From Caldicellulosiruptor danielii (GTDB taxonomy: Bacteria; Bacillota; Thermoanaerobacteria; Caldicellulosiruptorales; Caldicellulosiruptoraceae): DNA of 64,000 bases. The stretch covers positions 1-64,000 of the forward strand of contig NZ_CP139957.1 in the NCBI RefSeq assembly GCF_034343125.1, in the 5' to 3' direction. Below are positions 11,629 to 20,313 of the stretch, in pieces. The position numbers and the translations under genes were made by a program. The notes below the pieces were generated by a model. The model was not told where the DNA came from. It did no database searches and was given only the letters and a program-made list of their open reading frames with translations. Numbering within the stretch: position 1 is the first letter of the stretch; each line of letters opens with the position of its first letter.

Positions 11629-12558
11629 TCAGTTCAAAAGCTCTTTTCTTAGCTTTTTTATCTCTTCAATGTCAAGCTCTGTAATCTCCGCTATCTCCTC
11701 ATCTTTTGCTCCTTTTAGTATCATCTTCTTGGCTATCTTAATTTGACTTTCACGCATACCTTGCTTAAAGTCTTTTGTCTTTGCCTCATCAAGAAGCCTT
11801 GCTACATTTGATACAAAATCACCCATATTCTTGCCACCCCCTCTTTCCACTCTCTCAGAAAGTCTATCATACTCTTCTCTGCCTTCTTCTGTCAGCCTTG
11901 GCCTTATAATATAATATGCCCACCTCAAAAACCTTTCTATGTTCTCGCTGCTCAGCTTCTCTAAGTTCTTCTCAACCGCAAATAACCTTCTTATAAGCTC
12001 ATCCCTGTCTTCCCTAACCTGCTCTAAATAAAATACTATCGGCATTAGCAAATCTCTCTCTTGCTCTAATATGTGCTTTACATCTATCTCAAAGACATCT
12101 ACCACTCTGTATCTGAACACATCATCCTTGAATGTCTCAAACGCTTCCATAAGGTCTGTTGAAATATTCCATTTCTCATTTATCCCGTTGTAAACAACTA
12201 TTGGTATCACAGGCGGAAGGTTTTCTGCACCTTTGCTAAGCTCTTTCCACCAAAGGCTTACCATATATTTTAGTATCTTTTGGGCCATATCTCTTCTTAC
12301 TGTTGACTGGTTCTCAATTAAGATGTAAAAGAACACTTCTGTGTCTTTTAATTTTGCTTTGGCAACAATGTCAACCCTCAGCTGTGATAGATGCTGCGTT
12401 ACAAATTCGCTGTCATCAAATTCTATAGAATCTTCTTCTATGCTATCTGCCCATTTGTACTTGAGTATATCCTTGATAAGAAGCAAAAGCTCTTTTTTGT
12501 CTTTGAGAAGAAGTTTAAAAGTGGTATCGTGCTGCATTGGTGGAATATCAGAGTTCAA
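11629..12558 (-). CDS. Rpn-family recombination-promoting nuclease (PD-(D/E)XK, Transposase_31 type)
   Basis: Rpn proteins are PD-(D/E)XK nucleases formerly annotated as putative transposases (PF04754); some promote recombination or act in phage defence. The 309-residue product starts at TTG 12558 behind GGAGTG and begins MNSDIPPMQHDTTFKLLL. The nuclease core shows LRVDIVAKAKLKDTEVFFYI followed by IENQST, giving the Asp and Glu-x-Gln active-site residues. The C-terminus is helical (KKMILKGAKDEEIAEITELD). A TATAAT box lies on the minus strand at 12601-12606. It is paralogous to the gene at 23138-24088. No inverted repeats mark it as a transposon. Confidence 0.87.
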   Translation of the reverse strand: MNSDIPPMQHDTTFKLLLKDKKELLLLIKDILKYKWADSIEEDSIEFDDSEFVTQHLSQLRVDIVAKAKLKDTEVFFYILIENQSTVRRDMAQKILKYMVSLWWKELSKGAENLPPVIPIVVYNGINEKWNISTDLMEAFETFKDDVFRYRVVDVFEIDVKHILEQERDLLMPIVFYLEQVREDRDELIRRLFAVEKNLEKLSSENIERFLRWAYYIIRPRLTEEGREEYDRLSERVERGGGKNMGDFVSNVARLLDEAKTKDFKQGMRESQIKIAKKMILKGAKDEEIAEITELDIEEIKKLRKELLN

Positions 12559-12643
12559 GATACTTTCACTCCAATATTGATTATTTTTTCTTACACTTTA
12601 ATTATACCACAGATTTGAAGATATGTCTTACATGGATGTGATA

Positions 12644-12807
12644 CTTTCAATCACCAAAGAGTAGGCTACAAGCAGGAATGCTTTAGGGCTTGATTTTTGG
12701 AATATAGCTCTTTCACTCCCCAAAGGATAGGCTACAAACTTGTTTAAAAAGACTCTTGAAACAATTCGTAAGCAAAACTTTCACTCCCCAAAGGATAGGC
12801 TACAAAC
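12644..12807 (-). CRISPR. three-repeat CRISPR remnant without cas genes
   Basis: Three 30-bp repeats lie at 12644-12673, 12710-12739 and 12778-12807, with spacers of 36 and 38 bp. The last two are identical (CTTTCACTCCCC...TAGGCTACAAAC); the first has several mismatches. On the minus strand they begin GTTTGTAGCC, so the degenerate copy is the leader-distal end, where decay is usual, and the leader would be the AT-rich sequence after 12807. No cas gene is in the window, so any activity depends on Cas proteins elsewhere. Confidence 0.82.
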
Positions 12808-13317
12808 ACGTTAAAAAACTTGATTTTATTATATCGAATTTATGCAAGACTATCAATGTTTTTACATCAATACAATCATATCAAAATCCTAATCAAATTA
12901 GAAAAATCAACGTTTCAAGCCACATAAAAACCTTCCGTCTATCCAGCTGCTGCCAGCAGTCCAGATAAATCCTCACCACTACTAAATGAAACCGAATATA
13001 AATCGATCTTCAAAAATTTTGCACCGAAGATCGACAGAAGTGACTTTTGGTCAAAGCAAGTATATATTCATATCTTTTTTAATAAAATTAATTTGAACCA
13101 ATAATGTTAAAAAGTAAAGAACCTTCGGGATGAATTTAAAAGTGTTCGAATAATCAAAGATATAAAGCCTTATGCGAATTCTCTGAGGTTCTTTTAATAA
13201 ATGCTAAAACATGCTCGCTTGTATCCTATTGCTTCTTGATAGAATATAATAATTTTCTGGGTATATATAGATATGTTGGACAAAATAAAAATCAATGAAA
13301 GGAGAGAACAAAATAAA
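12808..13317. other. gene-free stretch between CRISPR remnant and lemA
   Basis: No supported gene. The first part may be the CRISPR leader (minus-strand orientation). An inverted repeat CGATCTTC / GAAGATCG lies at 13004-13033 and a 9-bp pair AAAGAACCT / AGGTTCTTT at 13116-13194; neither has a T-tract typical of terminators. TATAAT at 13245-13250 may be the -10 of the lemA promoter. Confidence 0.4.
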
Positions 13318-13887
13318 GTGAAAAGACAAAGTCGCGTACTTATAGTCATCTCAGCAGCAATAGCTTTTGTTTTTCTCTATCTTTTTTCAGTATACAACAA
13401 CCTTGTTAAAGCTGAGGAAAATGTAAAAAGTAAATGGAGTCAGGTGGAGAATCAGCTTCAAAGAAGAGCAGATTTAATTCCTAACCTTGTAAACACAGTA
13501 AAAGGTTATGCAAAGCATGAAAAGGATATCTTTGAAAAGCTTGCAGAAGCAAGGTCAAAACTGATAAACTCTTCAACAGTTGAAGACAAAGCAAAAGCAA
13601 ACGATGAGCTTTCATCTGCACTTTCAAGGCTTTTGGCGATAGTTGAAAACTATCCAGACCTCAAGGCTAACCAAACCTTTATTACACTTATGGATGAGCT
13701 ATCTGGCACAGAAAACAGAATAGCTGTTGCAAGAAAAGACTACAACGATGCTGTAAGGAGCTATAACACAAAGATAAAAGTCTTCCCGAATGTAATTATT
13801 GCGCGCATGTTTGGATTTGAAGAAATGGAATATTTCAAAGCGGAAGCAGAGGCTCAAAAAGCTCCCACAGTTGATTTTTCAAAGTAG
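13318..13887 (+). CDS. lemA: LemA family protein
   Basis: LemA proteins are small membrane-anchored helical proteins of unknown exact role, often encoded with TPM-domain proteins. From GTG 13318 the product has 189 residues with one N-terminal transmembrane helix (LIVISAAIAFVFLYLFSVY) and the family signature YNNLVKAEENVKSKWSQVEN followed by QRRADLIPNLVNTVKGYA. An upstream in-frame ATG (13273) adds 15 charged residues and lacks an RBS, whereas AAAGGAG lies at 13298-13304, so GTG 13318 is preferred. It is 17 bp from the TPM gene, a conserved pairing. Confidence 0.9.
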   Translation: MKRQSRVLIVISAAIAFVFLYLFSVYNNLVKAEENVKSKWSQVENQLQRRADLIPNLVNTVKGYAKHEKDIFEKLAEARSKLINSSTVEDKAKANDELSSALSRLLAIVENYPDLKANQTFITLMDELSGTENRIAVARKDYNDAVRSYNTKIKVFPNVIIARMFGFEEMEYFKAEAEAQKAPTVDFSK

Positions 13888-13904
13888 AAGGTGGAGAAGT
13901 AGAA

Positions 13905-14720
13905 ATGCTAAACACACTTAAAGCCAGAAAAAATTTTTATTTAGCCTTTATATTCTCAGTACTTTTTCTATTCATTGCATTTTTGCCGCTTTATAGCTTA
14001 GCAAGTATTCCGCAAAAGCCAGCAGAAAATAGCTATATCTTTGACTATGCAAACCTCATAGATGATTCCGATGAAGATCAGATGAGAGCTTTGGCAAAGA
14101 AAATAGAAGATAGCATATCTGCAGAGATTGTAGTTGTTACTGTTGAAACTTTGGGAAACTACACGATAGAGGAGTATGCTCTAAACCTTTTTAGAAAATG
14201 GGGAATTGGGAACAAAGAAAAAGACAATGGCGTTTTGATTTTGGTGAATAAAGAAAACCTTCTTGCAAATAAAAAAGGAAAGATAAGAATAGAAGTTGGT
14301 TATGGCTTAGAAGGTGCAATTCCAGATGGCAAGGCAGGGAGAATTTTAGACACATATGCCATTCCAGCGTTTGAAAATAAAGAGTATTCACGAGGGATAA
14401 AAGATACATTCTTTGCAGTTGCAAGTGAGGTTGCAAAGGAGTACAATTTGAACCTTGACGAAATTCAAGGATACAGCGGTATGCAAACATCTGATGATAG
14501 TTCTACAACTGTAGATGATAGTGAACTAAAATTTTCAGATGTAATAATGATTATAATCTTTGTAATAATTTTTGTTTTTGTCTTATCAAAATCACGTAGA
14601 AAAGGCTGTTGGTGGTACAGAGGTCCTTGGGATGGTTTTGGCGGTGGAAGTAGCTCATCTGGTGGAGGATTTGGCGGATTTGGTGGCGGTTCTTCTGGCG
14701 GTGGCGGTGCAAGTAGATAA
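13905..14720 (+). CDS. TPM domain membrane protein (YgcG type)
   Basis: A 271-residue protein with an N-terminal signal/anchor (FYLAFIFSVLFLFIAFLPLY), an extracytoplasmic TPM domain (YIFDYANLIDDSDEDQMRAL, AEIVVVTVETLGNYTIEEYA, RIEVGYGLEGAIPDGKAGRI), a second membrane helix near 212-228 and a Gly/Ser-rich tail (about 245-271, GGGSSSSGGGFGGFGGG). This is the typical architecture of YgcG/TPM proteins, usually partnered with LemA as here. The RBS GGTGGAGAAGTAGAA precedes ATG 13905. The function is poorly known; roles in membrane protein quality control are proposed for relatives. Confidence 0.88.
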   Translation: MLNTLKARKNFYLAFIFSVLFLFIAFLPLYSLASIPQKPAENSYIFDYANLIDDSDEDQMRALAKKIEDSISAEIVVVTVETLGNYTIEEYALNLFRKWGIGNKEKDNGVLILVNKENLLANKKGKIRIEVGYGLEGAIPDGKAGRILDTYAIPAFENKEYSRGIKDTFFAVASEVAKEYNLNLDEIQGYSGMQTSDDSSTTVDDSELKFSDVIMIIIFVIIFVFVLSKSRRKGCWWYRGPWDGFGGGSSSSGGGFGGFGGGSSGGGGASR

Positions 14721-14829
14721 TCATGTTTGAATTGCTATTTTTTAAAAGAAATATATATTAATTATGAAATTAAAATTAGTATAAAAATGTGATTAAAAAA
14801 TTTATAACGGATAATTATTAGCAGTAAAG

Positions 14830-15114
14830 GCAGTGTTCATAGTTGATGATAAAGGAATTGTAAAGCTTATTATGTACTATCCTCAAGAGGTTGGAAGAAG
14901 TATTGATGAGATTTTAGGGGCGCTGAAAGCTCTTCAGACATCTGATGCAAATGGTGTTGCAATGCCAGAAAATTGGCTAAGCAATAACTTGATGGGTGAC
15001 AAGGTAATCATTCCGCCAGCGTCAACTGAGGCTTTGGCAAAAGAGAGACTTGAGAAGGCAAAAACTGGTGAAACTGAGTGTTTTGATTGGTTGTTCTACT
15101 ACAAAAAGCTATAA
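14830..15114 (+). pseudogene. C-terminal fragment of a Prx6-type peroxiredoxin
   Basis: The frame encodes only the last ~95 residues of a 1-Cys/Prx6-like peroxiredoxin: VFIVDDKGIVKLIMYYPQEV, GRSIDEILGALKALQTSD, and a terminal KTGETECFDWLFYYKKL. The N-terminal two thirds with the peroxidatic cysteine motif (PxxxTxxC) are absent, and no trace of them is visible upstream to 14721. No RBS or sensible start exists. It is therefore a truncated, inactive remnant; a strong terminator follows at once. Confidence 0.8.
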
Positions 15115-15121
15115 AAATATA

Positions 15122-15177
15122 AAAGCAGGCAAGAATTCTGACTTTGATAGAACCTTTTGCCTGCTTTATTTTTTTTT
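15122..15177 (+). terminator. rho-independent terminator
   Basis: A perfect 11-bp stem AAAGCAGGCAA (15122-15132) / TTGCCTGCTTT (15157-15167) is followed by a T-rich run. It is the original terminator of the peroxiredoxin gene. Confidence 0.85.
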
Positions 15178-15256
15178 GTGCAATAATTTTATTCAACAAG
15201 CTATACACACTGATTGAAATTTCTGGTATAATGTATTTAAAAAGAATATTTATTAA

Positions 15257-15796
15257 TTGATAAGTGAAACTGAAATGATTGCAAATCTAAATCTGCAAGT
15301 GCAGGGAACAAAAATAGATTACAGAATTCAAAGCGAAGTTGAAAAGGACAAGGTTTTGAATCTAAATATTGGTGCCAGTGTTCAAACAAAAAGTAAAAAT
15401 TTAAATGATACTCTCACAGAGTACACAGACCCAAAGATAAGGTTTTTAAAACGCATAGGAATCTTGGAATATAAAACTTGCCAAAACAGAAAATATAAAG
15501 ACATTTTAAATGAACCCTGGTGTTTCATTCAAGACGCCTCAGCATCTATCTCCTCAAGCTGCTGCAGGTGCTGTTTACTCTCACGAAAGAGAGCATATTG
15601 TAAGGGAATCTCAAAAAGCAAAAGAAAAAGGATATGAAGTAGTATCAAGAGTGCTGTTTACTTGAGTTTGAGCATATGCCCTGAATATGGAAGAATTTAT
15701 GTATCAGGTGGGGCTACAAAGGTTATGATAAAAAAGCAGCCAAAACTGAAAAAAGACCCGTTTGTTGAAGATTACAATAGGGTTATTTTTAGATAA
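15257..15796 (+). pseudogene. HExxH metalloprotease-like protein remnant with frameshifts
   Basis: Pieces of one protein occur in three frames. The first (15257 to about 15515) has no known domain. The second (about 15515-15650) reads PGVSFKTPQHLSPQAAAGAV then YSHEREHIVRESQKAKEKGY, containing a zinc-type HEREH motif typical of a putative-metalloprotease family in Firmicutes. The third (about 15675-15796) reads ICPEYGRIYVSGGATKV and then runs to the stop at 15794-15796. In relatives the last two parts are continuous. At least two frameshifts make it non-functional. Confidence 0.65.
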
Positions 15797-15940
15797 TTTT
15801 GGAGTTTATATTGACGAATTTGTTTAAAATGCTTTTCTGAGACATAACAGTTTGAGGGTTTTTTTCGTTTTTGTTTTTAGAATAATGTAAGATTTTAAAA
15901 CAGGTGCCAGAAAAGCAGGAAGTGTTAAAGGAGAGTGTTC

Positions 15941-17857
15941 TTGAGAATGTTAAAAAAAATATTTTCAAAGGTGTTGGTTCTGATGCTTATTATTTCTTTA
16001 TCAGGTGTATATAGCATGAAACCCAAAGGAAACAGTAAAGAGATCATACTGCCAAAGATAGGGTCGTTTGCTAATTTCAAAAAACTGATTGATGATGCTT
16101 TGAAGAGAAATCCTTATATGGGCTCAGATTATTTTGCATACGACATTAGCAATCCGCTGGCAATGGAAGCACAGGATGTTAAGGCTATAGAAGAAGCTCC
16201 TTTTTCATACTCTGAGACAAACGTTCAGGTAAGTGGCGTTGACGAGGCAGATATTGCCAAGACAGATGGAGAGTTTATTTACATTGTAGGTAAAAATGAA
16301 AGAAAACTTAAAATTGTAAAAGCGTATCCTGCACAGGATATGAAACTTACCAGCACAATCAGTTTTGAAGAAAGTTTTTATCCAAAAGAATTTTATGTTG
16401 ACAGCAAGTATTTAGTAGTGATTTGCGAAAAAACAGAAGTGTTAAAAAAGATACCAAAAGATAAAACCACCTCAGAAACTTATAGAGTCTCAGGTGAAAA
16501 TAGGATTTTTATACCATATTACATTTCAAGCGAAACTATGTGCATAGTTTATGACATTTCAGACAGGTCAAATCCAAAGGTTATAAGAAAAGTAACACTT
16601 GATGGAAGATATTTGACTTCAAGAAAAGTTGGATCAAGCTTGCACATTGTATCTTTAAAACATTTTCCATACAACTTATATCTTAGCAAAAACTATTCAG
16701 TCCAGGATTTTATGCCCTATTATTCAGATAGCAATATAAATGATGTTCAAAAAGTTTATATAGGCTTTAACAAAATAGGTTATGTCCCAGATTTTATAAA
16801 TTGTAGCTACACTCTTGTCGGAAGTTTTGGTTTGGAAACAGGTTCTCATGTTTCGGTTGAGTGTATTCTTGGTGGCGGGGATACAGTATACTGTTCAAAA
16901 GAAAATCTTTACGTTTGTGCTGAGAGTTTTTCAAAAGTAATTTTGCCTGCAAAAACAATAGAATCTATCAGACCACGGTATTACTACAAGCAAAAAACGG
17001 CAATATACAGATTTGAACTGTCGAAAGGTACAGCATCTTTAAAGTCTGCAGGATTTGTTGAAGGAAAGGTGTTGAATCAGTTTTCAATGGATGAATACGA
17101 CGGGTATTTTAGGATTGCCACAACGGTTGAATATCCAGCTTTCCTTGAAAGATATTTTGAGCCTTTCAATGCTGTGTATGTATTTGACAAAAACTTGAAA
17201 TTAGTTGGAAAGCTTGACAAGATTGCAAAGGGTGAGCGCATCTACTCTGCAAGGTTTATGGGCAAAAGGCTCTACCTTGTCACCTTCAAAGCACTTGACC
17301 CGTTTTTTGTGATAAGTCTTGAGAACCCTCAAAAACCAGAAATTTTAGGATATTTAAAAATACCTGGTTACTCCACATATCTTCATCCATATGACCAAAA
17401 TCACATAATCGGATTTGGCAAGGACGCAGAGGATTTGAATGAAAAGTATGCAATTCCTCTGGGGCTCAAAATTGCAATGTTCAATGTTGAAGATGTAAAA
17501 AATCCGAAAGAGCTTTTCAAGGTCATAATTGGAGGTAAGGGTACTAACTCTGAGCTTTTGAACAATCACAAGGCGCTTTTGTTTGATAAGAATAAAAATA
17601 TTTTTGCATTCCCGGTAGAGGTCTATGAAAAAGGTAAAGATAAGTTCACAGGTGCGTATGTCTACAGCATAGATTTGAAAAAAGGCTTTGTTTTGATGGG
17701 TAAGATTTCACATGAAATTGATGATAAATATAAATACTATGATAAGATAAAAAGGCTTTTGTATATTGAAGATGTGCTCTACTCTGTTTCAGACTCTATG
17801 CTAAAAGCAATATCTCTTGGAAACTTAGAGGAGATAGCAAGGTTGAGGTTGGATTGA
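15941..17857 (+). CDS. secreted beta-propeller domain protein
   Basis: About 638 residues with an N-terminal signal peptide (IFSKVLVLMLIISLSGVYS) and then the conserved opening of the secreted beta-propeller family (PF09826-like): YSETNVQVSGVDEADIAKTD followed by GEFIYIVGKNERKLKIV. Repeating strands with motifs such as DISDRSNPKVIRKVTLDGRY and FVISLENPQKPEILGYLKI fit propeller blades. It should be extracellular or wall-associated; a ligand or catalytic activity cannot be deduced. AAAGGAG at 15927-15933 places the start at TTG 15941 or ATG 15947; the GTG at 15935 is too close to the RBS. Confidence 0.85.
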   Translation: MRMLKKIFSKVLVLMLIISLSGVYSMKPKGNSKEIILPKIGSFANFKKLIDDALKRNPYMGSDYFAYDISNPLAMEAQDVKAIEEAPFSYSETNVQVSGVDEADIAKTDGEFIYIVGKNERKLKIVKAYPAQDMKLTSTISFEESFYPKEFYVDSKYLVVICEKTEVLKKIPKDKTTSETYRVSGENRIFIPYYISSETMCIVYDISDRSNPKVIRKVTLDGRYLTSRKVGSSLHIVSLKHFPYNLYLSKNYSVQDFMPYYSDSNINDVQKVYIGFNKIGYVPDFINCSYTLVGSFGLETGSHVSVECILGGGDTVYCSKENLYVCAESFSKVILPAKTIESIRPRYYYKQKTAIYRFELSKGTASLKSAGFVEGKVLNQFSMDEYDGYFRIATTVEYPAFLERYFEPFNAVYVFDKNLKLVGKLDKIAKGERIYSARFMGKRLYLVTFKALDPFFVISLENPQKPEILGYLKIPGYSTYLHPYDQNHIIGFGKDAEDLNEKYAIPLGLKIAMFNVEDVKNPKELFKVIIGGKGTNSELLNNHKALLFDKNKNIFAFPVEVYEKGKDKFTGAYVYSIDLKKGFVLMGKISHEIDDKYKYYDKIKRLLYIEDVLYSVSDSMLKAISLGNLEEIARLRLD

Positions 17858-17958
17858 AAGAGCAGTTCAGAAAATTTAAAATAGGCAAATATAATGTTGA
17901 AGTAGATAAGCTAATCTTATTATAATCAAAATAGCTATATTTAAAAGAGGTGATAAAC

Positions 17959-18185
17959 ATGATAGCAAATGCTACCGAATTTAAAATGAGAGTTGAAAAA
18001 TATTTGAAAATAGCAGAAAAAGGAGAAATAATTATAACAAAGAATGGAAAGGAAATAGCATAGATTGTTTCCTAAAAAAACGAGGTACACCAAATGCGGA
18101 TTTTCTATATGGACTTATGGAGAATTATCCAAATAAAGAGGTGACAATAAAACAAAAAAGAAAGGAAATAATAAGTAAATATTAG
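17959..18185 (+). pseudogene. Phd/YefM-type antitoxin remnant
   Basis: ATG 17959 behind AAAAGAGGTG opens a Phd-like N-terminus (MIANATEFKMRVEKYLKIAE, then IIITKNGKEIA), stopped by TAG at 18061-18063 and TAA shortly after. The C-terminal part (TPNADFLYGLMENYPNKEVT) continues in another frame to the stop at 18183-18185. It directly precedes a PIN-domain remnant, the normal partner. Both members are dead. Confidence 0.7.
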
Positions 18186-18603
18186 AGCTCTTATTGATGC
18201 AAATATTATACTGGATGTTGTTTTAAAAAGGTCGCCCTTTGATGAAGATTCATACAAAGTTTTGAAGTAGGCTAAAGAAGGACTTATTGAAGGCTACATT
18301 GCTTCATTTGTTGTAACTGATCCTTATTATTTTATATAAAAGGATTTGGGACATGACAAAGCGGCTAAAGCAATAAAATTGCTTTTAAATATTGTTAAAT
18401 TGGTTGGAATAACAAAAAGAAGACATTGAAAGAGCTATGGATAGTTCTGAATATAGATAGTCTTGAAGATGCATTGTAGATTCAATGTGCAAAAAATAAA
18501 AGCAGACTTTATTATCACGCGAGTTAGTAGGCTTAAAAAGCTTATAATGAAAGGTATTTCACCTTCTGAGTTCATTGAGAGATTCCCAGGTGATAAATTT
18601 TAA
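18181..18603 (+). pseudogene. PIN-domain toxin remnant
   Basis: The translation gives a recognisable PIN nuclease, beginning RALIDANIILDVVLKRSPFD with the first acidic residue of the active site, then SYKVLK and EGLIEGYIASFVVTDPYYFI. It is broken by TAG near 18270, TAA near 18340 and further stops and frame changes after 18410. The end ISPSEFIERF-like segment runs to 18601-18603. PIN toxins cleave RNA and are normally neutralised by the antitoxin encoded upstream. The start codon has become ATT. Confidence 0.75.
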
Positions 18604-19109
18604 AATTTTAATTTCACTCAAATAAACATGGGTGCATGTTTTACAAAATAAAGGAAGTATTTATGAAAGCAATAATAAAGTTTTGAATTGAGTGCTTTTA
18701 AGAATTTTGATGTTTTTTGTGGCTAATACCAATACAGCCTTTCGTTTGCTCTTATCATACCAAGTAAAAGTTTCAATGCTGGTTATTTGAAGCAAAGGAT
18801 AATTTCAAATTTATAATTAAGAAAGTAAAGACTGCTAATATTGAATAGCTCTTTCAATTTGGAAACAATTTGCGTTTTCTAAAATCTTCTAAACGCTGTT
18901 GAAATTCATGTTCAGACCAAATAAAAATTTTGTCAAAAAGTTTGTTCTTTAAAACCCAATATGTGGCAGAAAGTATAACGCAAAAAGAGTAAGAGGTAGA
19001 GGAGGAGTAAAGCCACGGGAGGTACAGCTTAGCTTAAAACAAATTAGAGCTGCTGTCCGGTCGTGACTTTCTGTGTTTTCAGGAGAGAAAAATTTATTTT
19101 TTAACGGTA
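18604..19109. other. gene-free stretch before the XRE regulator
   Basis: No supported gene on either strand. A frame at about 18955-19065 encodes a basic peptide (NPICGRKYNAKRVRGRGGVK) ending at a stop, possibly the tail of a lost gene, but no family was recognised. The rest is AT-rich without repeats or convincing hairpins. Confidence 0.35.
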
Positions 19110-19165
19110 TTGCAGTTTTGTTAACAATATGATATGGTAAATTTTAGAGTTAACATATATGTTAA
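19110..19165 (+). promoter_or_regulatory. promoter with two palindromic operators for the XRE gene
   Basis: TTGCAG (19110-19115) and TATGGT (19133-19138) are spaced 17 bp. A perfect palindrome TTGTTAACAA lies between them (19118-19127) and a perfect 16-bp palindrome TTAACATATATGTTAA lies just downstream (19150-19165), 13 bp before the XRE start codon. Both share the GTTAA half-site. This is what an autoregulated XRE repressor would use; binding is inferred. Confidence 0.55.
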
Positions 19166-19178
19166 TGAGGTGGTTTTA

Positions 19179-19547
19179 ATGAAAAATCCAGAACTTTATA
19201 AAAAGATAGGACAAAAACTACAGGAAGCGAGAAAAAAAGCCGGTCTTACTCAGGAACAGGTAGCAGATTTTCTGGGCGTTAATAAAATTCTAATTTCATA
19301 TTATGAAAACGGAACAAGAGAAATAAGTATTGCCACTCTGCGGAATCTTGCTAACTTGTACGGTTACACATTGAACTATTTTCTCTCCGATGATGAAACC
19401 AGAGAACCAGAAGTAAGTTTTTCGTTTCGTGCTGATGAATTAGAAAAGGAAGACTTAGAAGTGATAGCAATGGCCAATGAGTTTTTAATCAACCTTGAAG
19501 AAATGAAACAGATGCTTGCTCAAGAGAAGGAAGTGATTAAGAATTGA
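19179..19547 (+). CDS. XRE-family HTH transcriptional regulator
   Basis: A 122-residue repressor-type protein. The helix-turn-helix occupies about residues 10-65: KLQEARKKAGLTQEQVADFL, GVNKILISYYENGTREISIA, then LRNLANLYGYTLNYFLSDD. A helical C-terminal tail follows. ATG 19179 is chosen because GAGGTGG precedes it; the longer frame from 19134 would include the operator palindrome. Its stop overlaps the TTG start of the ImmA-like gene (ATTGA), so the two are translationally coupled. Such XRE-ImmA pairs control mobile elements, phages and toxin-antitoxin systems. Confidence 0.88.
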   Translation: MKNPELYKKIGQKLQEARKKAGLTQEQVADFLGVNKILISYYENGTREISIATLRNLANLYGYTLNYFLSDDETREPEVSFSFRADELEKEDLEVIAMANEFLINLEEMKQMLAQEKEVIKN

Positions 19548-20163
19548 ACATAAAACATGAAATGGAACTGTTAGCTCTTCAAACACGAAATAATCTGGGT
19601 ATAGGATTGTTTGAAAAGGTGAATGTGTTCGACCTTTTGAGCAAGGTAGAGGGTATATCACTAATGGTGGTTGAAATGAGAGATAAAATATCTGGGATGC
19701 TTCTGAGTCGAAAAGATGAGAGCCTGATTGTTATAAACTCAAAAAAACTTTAGGACATCAATATTTTACTGCTGCACATGAATATTACCACTTCAAATTT
19801 GACAGAAATCTTTCTCATTGGATATGTCCCATTAAGAAGTTTGAAGACGAATACGAAGAAGAGTATAAAGCCAATCAATTTACAGTAAACTTTTTGTTGC
19901 CAAGACAATCAGAAGCAATTGCCATTGCGAAACAATACAACGGCACTCTTGCCAGTAACAATCTCAAAGATGTACTGCCGCACATCCAGCCCGACCACCC
20001 CCCACTGATAACTACAGAAACTATTCTGTACCTTGCATATCAGCAGAAAATCATTAGCTTTCAAAAAGGACAGCAAATATTAGATGAGATGAAATTAAGA
20101 AAAAGGAAACTTTCAACTTACAGCTTTTTTGAGCTTTTGAACAACCACGAAAAGGCAGATTAG
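19544..20163 (+). CDS. ImmA/IrrE-family metallopeptidase, frameshifted at an A7 run
   Basis: ImmA/IrrE proteases cleave their partner XRE repressor and so release it from DNA. The first frame (19544-19753) gives the N-terminal part; after the seven-A run at 19741-19747 the other frame continues TLGHQYFTAAHEYYHFKFDR with the zinc motif HEYYH, then FEDEYEEEYKANQFTVNFLL and a helical C-terminus to 20163. One additional A would yield a continuous protein of about 206 residues. The defect may be a sequencing error, genuine decay or a phase-variable tract. Its pairing with XRE directly upstream supports the assignment. Confidence 0.8.
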
Positions 20164-20183
20164 ACAAAGACAAGGCAAAAAAC

Positions 20184-20219
20184 AAAGCTACAGGTTCATA
20201 TCTGCCTGTGGCTTTTTGT
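20184..20219 (+). terminator. terminator after the ImmA gene
   Basis: AAGCTACAGG (20185-20194) pairs with CCTGTGGCTT (one G-T pair), followed by a T run. A related hairpin is found at 24117-24155 upstream of the second SLH gene. Confidence 0.75.
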
Positions 20220-20239
20220 ATTTTTCATGGGGTTAAAAT

Positions 20240-20281
20240 TCGTGTAGCTTTTTCAAAAATCATGGTATAACTATATTGAGA
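20240..20281 (+). promoter_or_regulatory. conserved promoter region of SLH unit 1
   Basis: The segment with TAGCTTTTTCAAAAATCATG followed by TATAAC (-10, 20276-20281) recurs almost unchanged at 24177-24207 before the second SLH gene. Conservation of about 40 bp outside the coding region suggests a shared promoter; no good -35 hexamer is visible at 17 bp. Confidence 0.5.
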
Positions 20282-20313
20282 AAAAACTTTAGCAAAAAGG
20301 AGTTGATTTGGCC

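Noticed and set aside
12564-12580. CTTTCACTCC near the Rpn start resembles the first bases of the CRISPR repeat
   Set aside because: Only 10 bp match and they include the Rpn ribosome-binding site (GGAGTG on the minus strand); treated as chance.
12756-12968. 70-codon ORF running out of the CRISPR array
   Set aside because: It begins in a spacer and reads through a repeat; not a gene.
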